Assembly (NCBI GenBank): GCA_963829085.1
Contig: CAWHHJ010000019.1
Location: 1-64,000 of the forward strand
Length of the DNA stretch: 64,000 nucleotides
From: PALSA-1004 sp963829085
GTDB lineage: Bacteria > Pseudomonadota > Gammaproteobacteria > Burkholderiales > SG8-41
Direction of reading: 5' to 3'
Below the pieces are notes generated by a model that had not been told where the DNA came from, did not search any database, and worked only from the letters and a program-made list of their open reading frames with translations. This document shows positions 1 through 8,340 of the stretch, in pieces. Numbering within the stretch: the first letter of the stretch is position 1; every line of letters begins with the position of its first letter. A program made the translations under genes and the position numbers.

Positions 1-390
1 TTGTCATGCGATTTCAACCGGCCGCGCAAACGTGCCCACACAAGTCAAACAATGAAGTCGGCGGCGGCGCGGCTGACAAGTTGCCCCTACGCACAAAGGG
101 ACCGCGCGAAGGCGGGCGCGGTTCGCGGTCGCATATGAAAACGGCCAACAACCAATTTGCGGCACAAGCAAACTCTGCGCTCTCAAAATCACATTTTACT
201 GGGAAGATTGAACACTAGCGCGATTGCTACCGCAGACTCCGGTGACGAATGCTAATCTGCGGCAAGCATTTCGCAGCGGGTATGGACTGTACGCGCGCCT
301 GCCGCGCGCTCATGCCCGGCCGCGACGAGGTTGTCTTCAGTCACTCATCGTGGTGTCGCGCCCGCCACGGTGATTACATCGAGGCTTTCT
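1..390. other. No recognisable gene
   Basis: I see no convincing gene in this stretch. The only open frames are a roughly 70-codon plus-strand frame and a 62-codon minus-strand frame, both composition-driven and without a convincing ribosome-binding site or family resemblance. The stretch lies downstream of the small minus-strand gene ending at 391 and is cut by the window edge, so it could contain part of a feature that begins outside. Confidence 0.5.
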
Positions 391-624
391 TCAGTGCGGT
401 GAAGGCGCCCGCAATTCGATGACTGCACCGATGCCGAACGGCGAATCGGCGATAGCCGAAAGCAATGCTTGTGTTTCGGGGATCGTAGACATTTCAACGA
501 AGCATCTCGGAGGGCGCTGTTGCCTGACAATGCGAATATGCTTGACGATGCCATACTTTGCACACTCGCGAGCAATGACTGTTCGTAATTCGCAGTCCGG
601 CAGGCTGGTGTCTACGGTCAGCAT
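391..624 (-). CDS. Small RRM-like hypothetical protein (77 aa)
   Basis: The protein is not recognised by name. Its sequence suggests a beta-alpha-beta-beta-alpha-beta order: LTVDTS, a helix around CELRTVIARECAKYG, strands VKHIRIVRQ and RCFVEMS, a helix PETQALLSAIAD, then GAVIELR. That order matches an RRM/ferredoxin-like fold, and RCFVEMS sits where an RNP1-type strand would be. The ATG at 624 is chosen because AGGGAG lies 6 nt upstream. A longer TTG start at 645 would put that Shine-Dalgarno inside the gene. A good sigma70-type promoter lies about 35 nt upstream, so it is probably transcribed alone. RNA binding is an inference from predicted fold only. Confidence 0.55.
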   Translation of the reverse strand: MLTVDTSLPDCELRTVIARECAKYGIVKHIRIVRQQRPPRCFVEMSTIPETQALLSAIADSPFGIGAVIELRAPSPH

Positions 625-660
625 GGCCATCTCCCTAGCAATCAAACGCTCCGTCTGAGC

Positions 661-689
661 ATTGTATGTAGGTCGCTCACCGACTTCAA
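661..689 (-). promoter_or_regulatory. Sigma70-like promoter of the RRM-like gene
   Basis: On the minus strand, TTGAAG (684-689) and TACAAT (661-666) are separated by 17 nt. They match the -35 and -10 consensus at 4/6 and 5/6 positions. Transcription would start near 654, giving a leader of about 30 nt before the ATG at 624. Confidence 0.55.
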
Positions 690-815
690 CACGTTTTTGT
701 TAAGGCGATCTCATCTCTGTAAGCGTCGCGTAAGTTACTAGCCGCGCTAATGTCATGTCGGCTGTTGCTCTGCGGAGCTCTTTTTCAGCATCGCAGTTTG
801 GAATGGTTGCATAAC

Positions 816-842
816 TAAATGGCATTACGAGTGAACCATTTA
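816..842. repeat. Inverted repeat downstream of the PoxB-like gene
   Basis: TAAATGG (816-822) and CCATTTA (836-842) form a perfect 7-bp inverted repeat with a 13-nt loop, about 50 nt past the stop of the TPP enzyme. It could act as a weak terminator, but it is AT-rich and has no clear T tract. Confidence 0.25.
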
Positions 843-889
843 AGGAAGATTGCTCGAAAGTGGTTTATACGCGCTACATTTGATCGCAT

Positions 890-2656
890 TCAAGCGAACA
901 ACTCCTTGACCGACGCCTTCATCACTTTGAACGCATGCGGGTCGCCTTTCACCATCGACATCAGGTAGCCGCGTGCCTGCTTCGGTGTGATGTGGGGCGG
1001 CAGCGGCGGCACGTCCGGGTCGGTGATAGCCTCCACCAGCACGGGCCGGTCGCTCGCCAGCGCTTCGTCCCATGCGTGGCCGATTTTATCGGGGCCGTCG
1101 ACGACAATGCCGCGCATACCCAACTGCTCCGCATAGTGCGCGTACGAAAAATCAGGCAGATCCTGCGAGGCCGGAAACATTGGATCGGCGTTCATGACGC
1201 GCTGCTCCCATGTCACCATATTCAAATCGCGGTTGTTGAACACCAGGACGATAAAGCGCGGGTCGGCCCAGTGCTTCCAGTACCTCGCCACCGTAATCAG
1301 CTCATTGAGGCCATTCATCTGCATCGCGCCGTCGCCCACGAGCGCGATCGCCGGGCGGTGCGGATAAGCAAACTTCGATGCGATCGCGTAAGGCACACCT
1401 GCGCCCATCGATGCAAGATTTCCGGAATGCGCGGCACGCATGCCTTCCTGCATTTTGAGATCGCGCGAGTACCAATAGACAGTGGAGCCCGTATCGCACG
1501 ACACCAATGCGTCGGCAGGTACCCGCGCCGACAGCTCCCACACAACGCGCTGCGGGTTGACCGGGTTCGCATCCTGCATGGCGCGCTTCTCGAGCGTCTG
1601 CCACCAGTCGCGCACATTGCGCTCGATCTTTTCGCGCCAGCTGCGATCGGCTTTGTAATGCAGCAGCGGCGCAAGCAGGTGCAGCGTCTTCGCGCTATCG
1701 CCGATGAGATTGAGCTCCATCGGATAACGCATGCCGAGCATGCGTCCATCGATATCGATTTGCACACCGCGTGCCTGACCCTCCTCCGGCAGGAATTCGG
1801 CATATGGGAAACGCGAGCCCACCATCAGCAGCGTGTCGCAGGCCGTCATCATTTCGTACGTTGGCTTGGTGCCGAGTAGACCAATACCGCCCGTTACATG
1901 CGGATATGTATCCGGCACGGCCGGTTTGCCAAGCAGCGCCTTCGCGATGCCTGCGCCGAGCTTGTCGGCAACGTCCAGCACTTCTTGCGTCGCATGCAAA
2001 GCGCCCGCGCCCACCAGTATTGCAACGCGGCTGCCGGCATTAAGTATGTCCGCAGCGCGCCGCAGGTCCGCCGGCTGAGGTACGACGAGTGGTGTGCTAA
2101 ACCCGAGTCCGGAATGCAAAGTGCCGTGCTCATGCGGAGGATCCTCAGCAGCAAGCTCCTGCACATCCGACGGCAATATGATGCACACCGGCGTGCGTTC
2201 AGACAACGCGGTGCGAAATGCGCGATCGACAACGTGCCGCATCTGAGTCGCGGTCGTGACCATCTGCAGATACTCGTGGGAGACATCCTTGAACAGCGAC
2301 AGAAGATCTACTTCCTGCTGATAGAGTCCGCCAAGCGCGCTGCGCTGCTGCTGACCGACGATTGCAACGACGGGTTGCCGATCCGCTTTCGCGTCGTAAA
2401 GTCCGGCAAGCAAATGAATCGCGCCCGGACCTGACGTCGCAATGCAGACGCCCGGTTCATCCGTGAACTTGGCATGACCGCACGCCATGAATGCGGCCAT
2501 CTCTTCGTGCCGCGTCTGTATGAACTCGATGCGCCCGTTGGCCCGATTGAGCGCTCCCATCACGCCGTTGATGCCGTCGCCGGGATATCCGTAGACCCGC
2601 TTCACGCCCCACGACGACAGCCGCTGGACGAGAAAATCACTGACCGTTGCGCTCAC
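890..2656 (-). CDS. PoxB-like thiamine-diphosphate enzyme (pyruvate oxidase/dehydrogenase family)
   Basis: This 588-aa protein has the three-part architecture of TPP-dependent decarboxylases. The N-terminal pyrimidine-binding part carries the activating glutamate in TRHEEMAAF. A central FAD/Rossmann-like region follows (GSRVAILVGAGAL). The C-terminal PP-binding part carries the metal motif GDGAMQMNGLNE...VFNNRDLN. The end PHITPKQARGYLMSM resembles the PoxB/pyruvate oxidase group more than acetolactate synthase, so oxidative decarboxylation of pyruvate or a related 2-oxoacid is likely. The GTG start at 2656 has AAGGAG about 8 nt upstream. The open frame continues to 3136 but that extension is low-complexity and overlaps prpE. 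It lies 152 nt after prpE on the same strand. Confidence 0.75.
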   Translation of the reverse strand: MSATVSDFLVQRLSSWGVKRVYGYPGDGINGVMGALNRANGRIEFIQTRHEEMAAFMACGHAKFTDEPGVCIATSGPGAIHLLAGLYDAKADRQPVVAIVGQQQRSALGGLYQQEVDLLSLFKDVSHEYLQMVTTATQMRHVVDRAFRTALSERTPVCIILPSDVQELAAEDPPHEHGTLHSGLGFSTPLVVPQPADLRRAADILNAGSRVAILVGAGALHATQEVLDVADKLGAGIAKALLGKPAVPDTYPHVTGGIGLLGTKPTYEMMTACDTLLMVGSRFPYAEFLPEEGQARGVQIDIDGRMLGMRYPMELNLIGDSAKTLHLLAPLLHYKADRSWREKIERNVRDWWQTLEKRAMQDANPVNPQRVVWELSARVPADALVSCDTGSTVYWYSRDLKMQEGMRAAHSGNLASMGAGVPYAIASKFAYPHRPAIALVGDGAMQMNGLNELITVARYWKHWADPRFIVLVFNNRDLNMVTWEQRVMNADPMFPASQDLPDFSYAHYAEQLGMRGIVVDGPDKIGHAWDEALASDRPVLVEAITDPDVPPLPPHITPKQARGYLMSMVKGDPHAFKVMKASVKELFA

Positions 2657-2808
2657 GGTCCGTCTCCTTCGGCCTGAAGGCGGCCGAGTGATATTGAACT
2701 TACATTGGACGCGTGGAGAGACGCCGATAAAATCGGACGACGACCGGATTGCATGTAGGAGCGCCGCTAGCGCCGTCGCGCGTGGCACGCGTCGTAACTC
2801 GGCCCGCC

Positions 2809-4710
2809 TTAGGTGAGAGTGCCGCCAACCGCCATGCGTATCTGGTCGATGCCCGCAGGATCGTCGAGCGTGGTGAGATCGCCCGGGTCGCGGCCTTCCG
2901 CGATTGCCTGGATACTTCGCCGCAAGACTTTTCCAGAGCGCGTCTTGGGCAGCAGATTTACGAAGTGCACGCGGGCCGGACGGCCGATTGCACCCAGAGC
3001 AGAAACAACGACTGCGAATACTTCCTGCTCGAGTGCTCCGCGCGCGGCGCCCGTCGCTCGAGCCGGATCCTTCAATACGGCGAACGCAATCGGGACCTGG
3101 CCCTTGATTTCGTCGTGCACACCGACCACCGCGCACTCGGCGATATTCGGATGCCCGCTGACCGCTTCTTCGATTTCGCGCGTGCCGAGACGATGGCCCG
3201 CCACATTAATCACATCATCGGTGCGGCCAAGAATGAAATAGTAGCCGTCTCCGTCGCGGATTCCCCAGTCGAACGTCGTGTAAACGAGCTGGTTACTGAA
3301 GCTCGTAAAGTATGTCTGCACAAAACGCTCGTCCTGTCCCCATACGGTCGTCATGCAGCCCGGCGGCAGCGGCGGCACGATTGCAACGACGCCTTTTTCG
3401 TTAGCACCGACTTCAGCGCCGGTGCCTTCGTGCAAAAGCTTTACGTTATAACCATAGGCGGCGAAGCTGGGACTGCCCAACTTTGTCGGCGTCGCCTCGA
3501 CACCGGGCATGCTCGACAATATCGCCCAGCCGGTTTCAGTCTGCCAGTAGTGATCGATGACGGGGACCTTGAGCGCGTCCGAGATCCAGCGAGCCGTCGG
3601 CCCGTCCAGCGGCTCACCGGCGAGAAAGAGATAACGCAGTGAGCTGACGTCGTACTTGCTGAGATACGAAGGGTCCTGTTTCTTCAGCACACGGATGGCG
3701 GTTGGCGATGAAAACATCACTGACACATTGTGATCGGCAACGATCTTCCACCAGATGCCGGGATCCGGACGAATAGGCAGTCCTTCGTACATCACGGTAG
3801 CCATGCCGTTGATGAGCGGCGCGTACACAATATACGAGTGGCCGACTACCCATCCGATATCCGAAGTCGTGAACATCGCTTCGCCCGGTTTGCCGCAGTA
3901 AATGTGCCGCATGCTGGCGGCGAGCGCGACAGCATAGCCGCCGGTATCCCGCTGTACGCCTTTGGGCTGGCCGGTGGTTCCGGATGTGTAAAGTATGTAT
4001 GAAGGCTCGCTCGACTCGAGCCATATGACCGTCACTTGCGCTGAAAAATGTTTTGTGCGCAGCTCTGCGTAGTCGAGATCGCGTTGCGGGTCGAGCTTGA
4101 GCGCTCTATCTATGCCGCGATTAACCAATATCACGCTCGCCGGCGGAAATTTCGCCAGGCAGATTGCTTCGTCGACTAAACCCTTATAAGCGATGGGTTT
4201 GCCGCCGCGCATGCCTGCGTCGGCAGTGAATAGCACGCGCGGCTTGGCGTCGTCGATGCGCGCAGCAAGGCTTTGCGACGCGAAGCCTCCAAAAACTACC
4301 GAATGAATCGCGCCGAGACGAACGCACGCAAGCATGGCAAACACTGCTTCAGGAATCATCGGCATATAGATCAGAATGCGATCGCCTTTGCCGACACCCT
4401 GCTCTTGCAACATCGCCGCGCAGCGATTTATCTCGCGGTGCAGCTCGCGAAATGTGTATGTGTGCTGTTCATCTGTTTCAGTAGAGATGTATATCAGCGC
4501 ACGTTCATCAGCGCGGTCTTCCAGATGACGATCGACCGCGTTATGACAAAGGTTCGTTTCGCCACCCACAAACCAGCGTGCGAACGGCGGACGGCTGTAG
4601 TCGAGAACGTTGGTGAATGGCTTGTGCCAATCGATGAGCCGCGCTTCATTGCGCCAGAACTCGGCCGGCCTTTCGATCGACGCTCGGTGAAATTCGCGGT
4701 AGGTGGGCAT
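2809..4710 (-). CDS. prpE: Propionyl-CoA synthetase (propionate-CoA ligase)
   Basis: This 633-aa AMP-forming acyl-CoA synthetase activates propionate (or acetate) with ATP and CoA. It has the N-terminal acetyl-CoA synthetase domain (EFHRASIERPAEFW), the phosphate-binding loop YILYTSGTTGQPKGV, the adenine/acyl-site motif YWQTETGW, and the C-terminal catalytic lysine in LLPKTRSGKVLRRSI. Length and the start MPTYREFH fit PrpE rather than the slightly longer Acs. It is the sixth gene after gltA on the same strand and follows acuI by 34 nt. Together these two would turn acrylate- or propionate-derived carbon into propionyl-CoA. Acs-type activity on acetate cannot be excluded. Confidence 0.85.
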   Translation of the reverse strand: MPTYREFHRASIERPAEFWRNEARLIDWHKPFTNVLDYSRPPFARWFVGGETNLCHNAVDRHLEDRADERALIYISTETDEQHTYTFRELHREINRCAAMLQEQGVGKGDRILIYMPMIPEAVFAMLACVRLGAIHSVVFGGFASQSLAARIDDAKPRVLFTADAGMRGGKPIAYKGLVDEAICLAKFPPASVILVNRGIDRALKLDPQRDLDYAELRTKHFSAQVTVIWLESSEPSYILYTSGTTGQPKGVQRDTGGYAVALAASMRHIYCGKPGEAMFTTSDIGWVVGHSYIVYAPLINGMATVMYEGLPIRPDPGIWWKIVADHNVSVMFSSPTAIRVLKKQDPSYLSKYDVSSLRYLFLAGEPLDGPTARWISDALKVPVIDHYWQTETGWAILSSMPGVEATPTKLGSPSFAAYGYNVKLLHEGTGAEVGANEKGVVAIVPPLPPGCMTTVWGQDERFVQTYFTSFSNQLVYTTFDWGIRDGDGYYFILGRTDDVINVAGHRLGTREIEEAVSGHPNIAECAVVGVHDEIKGQVPIAFAVLKDPARATGAARGALEQEVFAVVVSALGAIGRPARVHFVNLLPKTRSGKVLRRSIQAIAEGRDPGDLTTLDDPAGIDQIRMAVGGTLT

Positions 4711-4744
4711 GTTGTTATCCTGCCGCCGGGCTAAAGGTACGCCG

Positions 4745-5731
4745 TCAGTTCAGCGACACCACGATTCTACCCCTCGACTGCTGCTTTAATACTCGATCGA
4801 AAGTCCCCGGCAGATCTTCGAGTGTTATCGTGTGCACGATATCCTTCAAATGGCGCGGCTTGAGATCTGTCGCCAGGCGCTGCCATACCGCGCGCCTCAT
4901 CGTCATCGGCGTGTAGCCGGAGTCGACGCCGATCAGGCGCACGCCGCGCAGGATAAATGGCAGCACAGTCGTGCTGAGCTCGATACCGCCCGCGTTACCG
5001 AAACTTGCAATGAGACCGTGCTGCTGCATGCATCGCGTAAGCGCCGAAAGCTGCTCGCCGCCAACGGAATCGAATGCCGCTGCCCATATGCCTCGCTCTA
5101 GCGGACGCGCACCCGGTTTTAATACGTCGCGGCCAACGACCTCCGCTGCGCCGATTGATTTGAGATATGACTGCTCAGACGCCTTGCCGGTGACGGCCGT
5201 AACGCGATAGCCGAGATGCGCCAGCATGTCGATCGCAAGACTCGCACAACCGCCGGTGGCGCCATTCACCACGACGTTGCCGTTTGCGGGGACCATGCCG
5301 TTGTGCTCGAGAAGATGTATGGCGAGCGCTGAAGTGTAACCAGCGGTACCGAGCGCCATCGCGTCGAACAATGACATACCGCGTGGCAGCGGCACTATCC
5401 ATTCGGCGGGCACGCGTGCATAGCTGGCATAGCCGCCGTCGTGCGCCATCGCCATGTCATAGCTCGTGCAGATCACTTCGTCCCCGGGCGCAAAGCGCTC
5501 GTCGCTCGACGAAACCACGGTGCCGCTCAAATCGATGCCGCCGACGCAGGGATAACGCCGAATGATTTTTCCGGCGCCGGTGCCGGCGAGCGCATCCTTG
5601 AAATTGACGCTCGAATAGGCGATCTTTATTACAACGGCACCCGGATCGAGTTCGTCCATGCCCATTTCGACGACACGGCCCTCGCCCCTGCCGTTATGGT
5701 CGAATATGCGATAAGCCTTGAATTTTTGCAT
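4745..5731 (-). CDS. acuI: AcuI/YhdH-type acryloyl-CoA reductase (MDR family)
   Basis: This 328-aa zinc-free medium-chain reductase is predicted to reduce acryloyl-CoA to propionyl-CoA with NADPH. Supporting motifs are the N-terminal SSVNFKDALAGTG and PCVGGIDLSGTV, typical of the YhdH/AcuI clade. The nucleotide-binding stretch is VVVNGATGGCASLAIDMLAHLGY, and the conserved AFDSVGG and GNAGG follow. The family assignment is strong; substrate is inferred from the family and from prpE immediately downstream (34 nt). It starts 11 nt after zapE ends and probably rides on the TCA operon transcript. Other enone substrates are possible. Confidence 0.8.
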   Translation of the reverse strand: MQKFKAYRIFDHNGRGEGRVVEMGMDELDPGAVVIKIAYSSVNFKDALAGTGAGKIIRRYPCVGGIDLSGTVVSSSDERFAPGDEVICTSYDMAMAHDGGYASYARVPAEWIVPLPRGMSLFDAMALGTAGYTSALAIHLLEHNGMVPANGNVVVNGATGGCASLAIDMLAHLGYRVTAVTGKASEQSYLKSIGAAEVVGRDVLKPGARPLERGIWAAAFDSVGGEQLSALTRCMQQHGLIASFGNAGGIELSTTVLPFILRGVRLIGVDSGYTPMTMRRAVWQRLATDLKPRHLKDIVHTITLEDLPGTFDRVLKQQSRGRIVVSLN

Positions 5732-5742
5732 CGCCGGCTCCG

Positions 5743-6882
5743 TCAGGGCAGATGCGGTTCGCTCAGGTAGTCGCGTGTCTGCATTTCGGTAAGGCGGCTG
5801 ATGGTTCGCTCAAACTGGTCGCCGCCTTCAGCCCAGGGATAAAGTTCCGGAGGCGGCGCGTCCGCGGACATAATCAGCTTCACTCGCCGGTCATAAAACT
5901 CATCGACGAGCCATGTAAAACGGCGAATGACGTCCGCCTGATCGCGCTTGAACCGCGGAATTCCAGAGAGCAATATGGTGTGATAGCGGCGTGCGAGCTC
6001 GATGTAATCCGCCTTGCCGCGCGGCCCATCACAGAGATCGCTGAAATCGAACCAGGCAACACCTCGCGCGTGCCGCCGCGCGCTTATCACGCGCCCTTCG
6101 ATCTCGAGCGCTGACATGTCCGCCGATTCGTGACGCGCGATCTTCATGAATGCCTGATCGAGCCGCATGTCCGCATTTGCGCCGATGTGATAAACGCCGG
6201 CGCGCTCGAGCTCGCGCAGCCGGTAATCGGTGCCGCCGTCTACATTTACGATCTCGAGATTGCGCTTGATGAGTTCGATTGCGGGCAGGAACTGGCTGCG
6301 CTGCAAACCGTCCTTGTACAACTGATCCGGGTGCTGGTTTGATGTGGTGACGAGAACGACGCCCTGCTCGAACAAGCCTTCGAGCAAGCGCCGCATCAGC
6401 ATGGCATCCGTAATGTCGGTGACATGGAATTCATCGAGACACAACAAACGAGTCTCTTTTGCGATCTCACGCGCGATGAGCGCGAGCGGCTCTTCTTGGC
6501 CTTGATGGCGATTGAGCGCCTGATGTATCTCCTGCATGAAGCGATGGAAATGGATGCGCTTCTTGCGTGTCACCGGAGCACAGTTGAAAAAACTGTCCAT
6601 GAGGAAGCTCTTGCCCCGTCCGACACCACCCCACAGATATACGCCTTTGACTGTCTGCTTGCGCGCGAGCAACCGTATCAGCGAAGCTTCGAGTCTTTCG
6701 AGGGCTATGAGGTCTTCGTAGACCCGTTGCAAGTGCTGCAACGCTGCGTACCGCGACTCGTCCGGCTCGAAGCCGTGCTCGCGCGCGTGCTGCCGCACCC
6801 ATGCAACAATGTCTGAGCTGTCTTCCGGTAAGGCGAAGTGCCCATAGCGGTTGGCGCCTTCAGCTCGCGACTCGTCGTTCAC
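5743..6882 (-). CDS. zapE: ZapE cell-division ATPase (AFG1 family)
   Basis: This 379-aa AAA-type ATPase is homologous to E. coli ZapE (YhcM), which acts at the division septum, and to mitochondrial AFG1/LACE1. Walker A GGVGRGKS is at residues 85-92 and Walker B LLCLDEF is at about 146-152. The conserved family stretches HFHRFMQEIH and FTWLVDEFYDRRVKL are also present. It begins 19 nt after lpdA, the usual position behind the 2-oxoglutarate dehydrogenase genes in betaproteobacteria. The significance of that linkage is not known from the sequence. Length is normal for the family. Confidence 0.88.
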   Translation of the reverse strand: MNDESRAEGANRYGHFALPEDSSDIVAWVRQHAREHGFEPDESRYAALQHLQRVYEDLIALERLEASLIRLLARKQTVKGVYLWGGVGRGKSFLMDSFFNCAPVTRKKRIHFHRFMQEIHQALNRHQGQEEPLALIAREIAKETRLLCLDEFHVTDITDAMLMRRLLEGLFEQGVVLVTTSNQHPDQLYKDGLQRSQFLPAIELIKRNLEIVNVDGGTDYRLRELERAGVYHIGANADMRLDQAFMKIARHESADMSALEIEGRVISARRHARGVAWFDFSDLCDGPRGKADYIELARRYHTILLSGIPRFKRDQADVIRRFTWLVDEFYDRRVKLIMSADAPPPELYPWAEGGDQFERTISRLTEMQTRDYLSEPHLP

Positions 6883-6901
6883 TGCAAAGACGTTTCAGCG
6901 C

Positions 6902-8326
6902 TCAGAAGTTGAGCGCCCGCTTGTCGACCGCCAGCGCTGCTTCCTTGATGGCCTCGGACAACGAAGGATGGGCGTGACAGATAAGCCCGATGTCCTCGGA
7001 CGACGCGCTGAATTCCATCGCCACAACGGCTTCTGCGATCAGCTCCGACACCATCGGGCCGATCATGTGGACGCCCAGAATGCGATCCGTGCGTGCGTCC
7101 GCCACGACCTTCACCATGCCGGTCGTGTCGCCCAGCGCACGCGCGCGTCCGTTGGCCATGAATGGAAAGGTACCTGCGCGATACGCAATGTCTTCCGCTT
7201 TGAGCTGCTGTTCTGTTTTGCCGACCCACGCGATCTCAGGGGATGTGTAAATCACCCAGGGTACGGTGTTGAAATCCACATGGCCATGATGCCCGGCAAT
7301 ACGCTCGACCACGGCAACACCCTCTTCTTCCGCTTTATGCGCAAGCATGGGTCCGCGCACGACATCTCCGATTGCCCATACGTTCGCTACGTTAGTGCGG
7401 CACTCTTCATCTACGGCGACGAAACCTCGCTCGTCGAGCTTGAGACCGATGGCAGCTGCCTCGAGTCCGTCGGTGTTTGGAATGCGCCCGATTGAAACGA
7501 TCAACTTATCGAACGTTGCACTCTGCGCGGCGCCTGCGCTATCCGAGTAATCGACTTGCACCGATTTTTTCGCCGTGACCCTGGTTATCTTTATACCCGT
7601 CTGAATCACGAGGCCCTGTTTACTGAAAACCTTGGCCGCTTCTTTGCTGATCTGTTCGTCTACGGCGCCGAGAAAAACCGGCAGCGCCTCGAGTATGGTC
7701 ACTTGTGAGCCGAGCCTCCGCCAGACGCTGCCCATTTCAAGTCCGATGACGCCGGCACCGATTACGCCGAGGCGCTTGGGCACTTCGGGAATATCCAGTG
7801 CACCGGTGTTCGAGAGAATCAGCTTCTCGTCGAAGGACGCCTCGGGCAGCGAACGCGGATTTGATCCGGTCGCGACGATGACATGGCGGCCGACGAGCGT
7901 CTCGTTCGATTTTCCAACCACGTTGATCTCGCAGCCATCGGCGCCGCACTTTATGAATTTGCCGTGCCCATGGAAGAACTCGACCTTATTTTTGCGGAAC
8001 AGATATGTGATGCCGTCATTGTTCTGCTTGACCACGTTGGATTTGCGCGCGAGCATTCGCGCAAGATCGAGTCCCAGCCCCTTGACCTGAATGCCGTGGT
8101 CCGCGAACTGGTGACCGGCATGCTCGTAATTCTCAGACGACTGCAGGAGCGCCTTGGACGGTATGCAGCCAACGTTCGTACAGGTGCCGCCGAGCGCGGG
8201 CTTGCCGTCCGGCGTGCTCGCAGCGTCTATGCAAGCCGTCTTCATGCCGAGTTGACCGGCGCGTATGGCTGCTATGTAACCGCCCGGACCGCCGCCGATC
8301 ACTACCACATCAAATGTCTTTGCCAT
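6902..8326 (-). CDS. lpdA: Dihydrolipoyl dehydrogenase (E3)
   Basis: This 474-aa flavoprotein reoxidises dihydrolipoamide and reduces NAD+ as the E3 component of the 2-oxoglutarate dehydrogenase complex. It has an N-terminal FAD dinucleotide fold (VVIGGGPGGYIAA). The redox disulfide is formed by C49 and C54 in GGTCTNVGCIPSK. The NAD-binding fold is GVIGAGVIGLEMGSVWRRLG, and the C-terminal catalytic HxxxxE lies in CHAHPSLSEAI. It lies 14 nt after sucB, so it is the complex-specific E3 copy. The protein is complete and of normal length. Confidence 0.93.
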   Translation of the reverse strand: MAKTFDVVVIGGGPGGYIAAIRAGQLGMKTACIDAASTPDGKPALGGTCTNVGCIPSKALLQSSENYEHAGHQFADHGIQVKGLGLDLARMLARKSNVVKQNNDGITYLFRKNKVEFFHGHGKFIKCGADGCEINVVGKSNETLVGRHVIVATGSNPRSLPEASFDEKLILSNTGALDIPEVPKRLGVIGAGVIGLEMGSVWRRLGSQVTILEALPVFLGAVDEQISKEAAKVFSKQGLVIQTGIKITRVTAKKSVQVDYSDSAGAAQSATFDKLIVSIGRIPNTDGLEAAAIGLKLDERGFVAVDEECRTNVANVWAIGDVVRGPMLAHKAEEEGVAVVERIAGHHGHVDFNTVPWVIYTSPEIAWVGKTEQQLKAEDIAYRAGTFPFMANGRARALGDTTGMVKVVADARTDRILGVHMIGPMVSELIAEAVVAMEFSASSEDIGLICHAHPSLSEAIKEAALAVDKRALNF

Positions 8327-8340
8327 TGGCAGGCCTTGCC

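Noticed and set aside
935..1879. 314-codon plus-strand frame opposite the PoxB-like gene
   Set aside because: Arg/His-rich translation with no motif; it mirrors a well-supported TPP enzyme on the other strand.
2657..3136. N-terminal extension of the PoxB-like protein
   Set aside because: It is Arg-rich, overlaps prpE, and a GTG with a strong ribosome-binding site at 2656 gives the normal family start.
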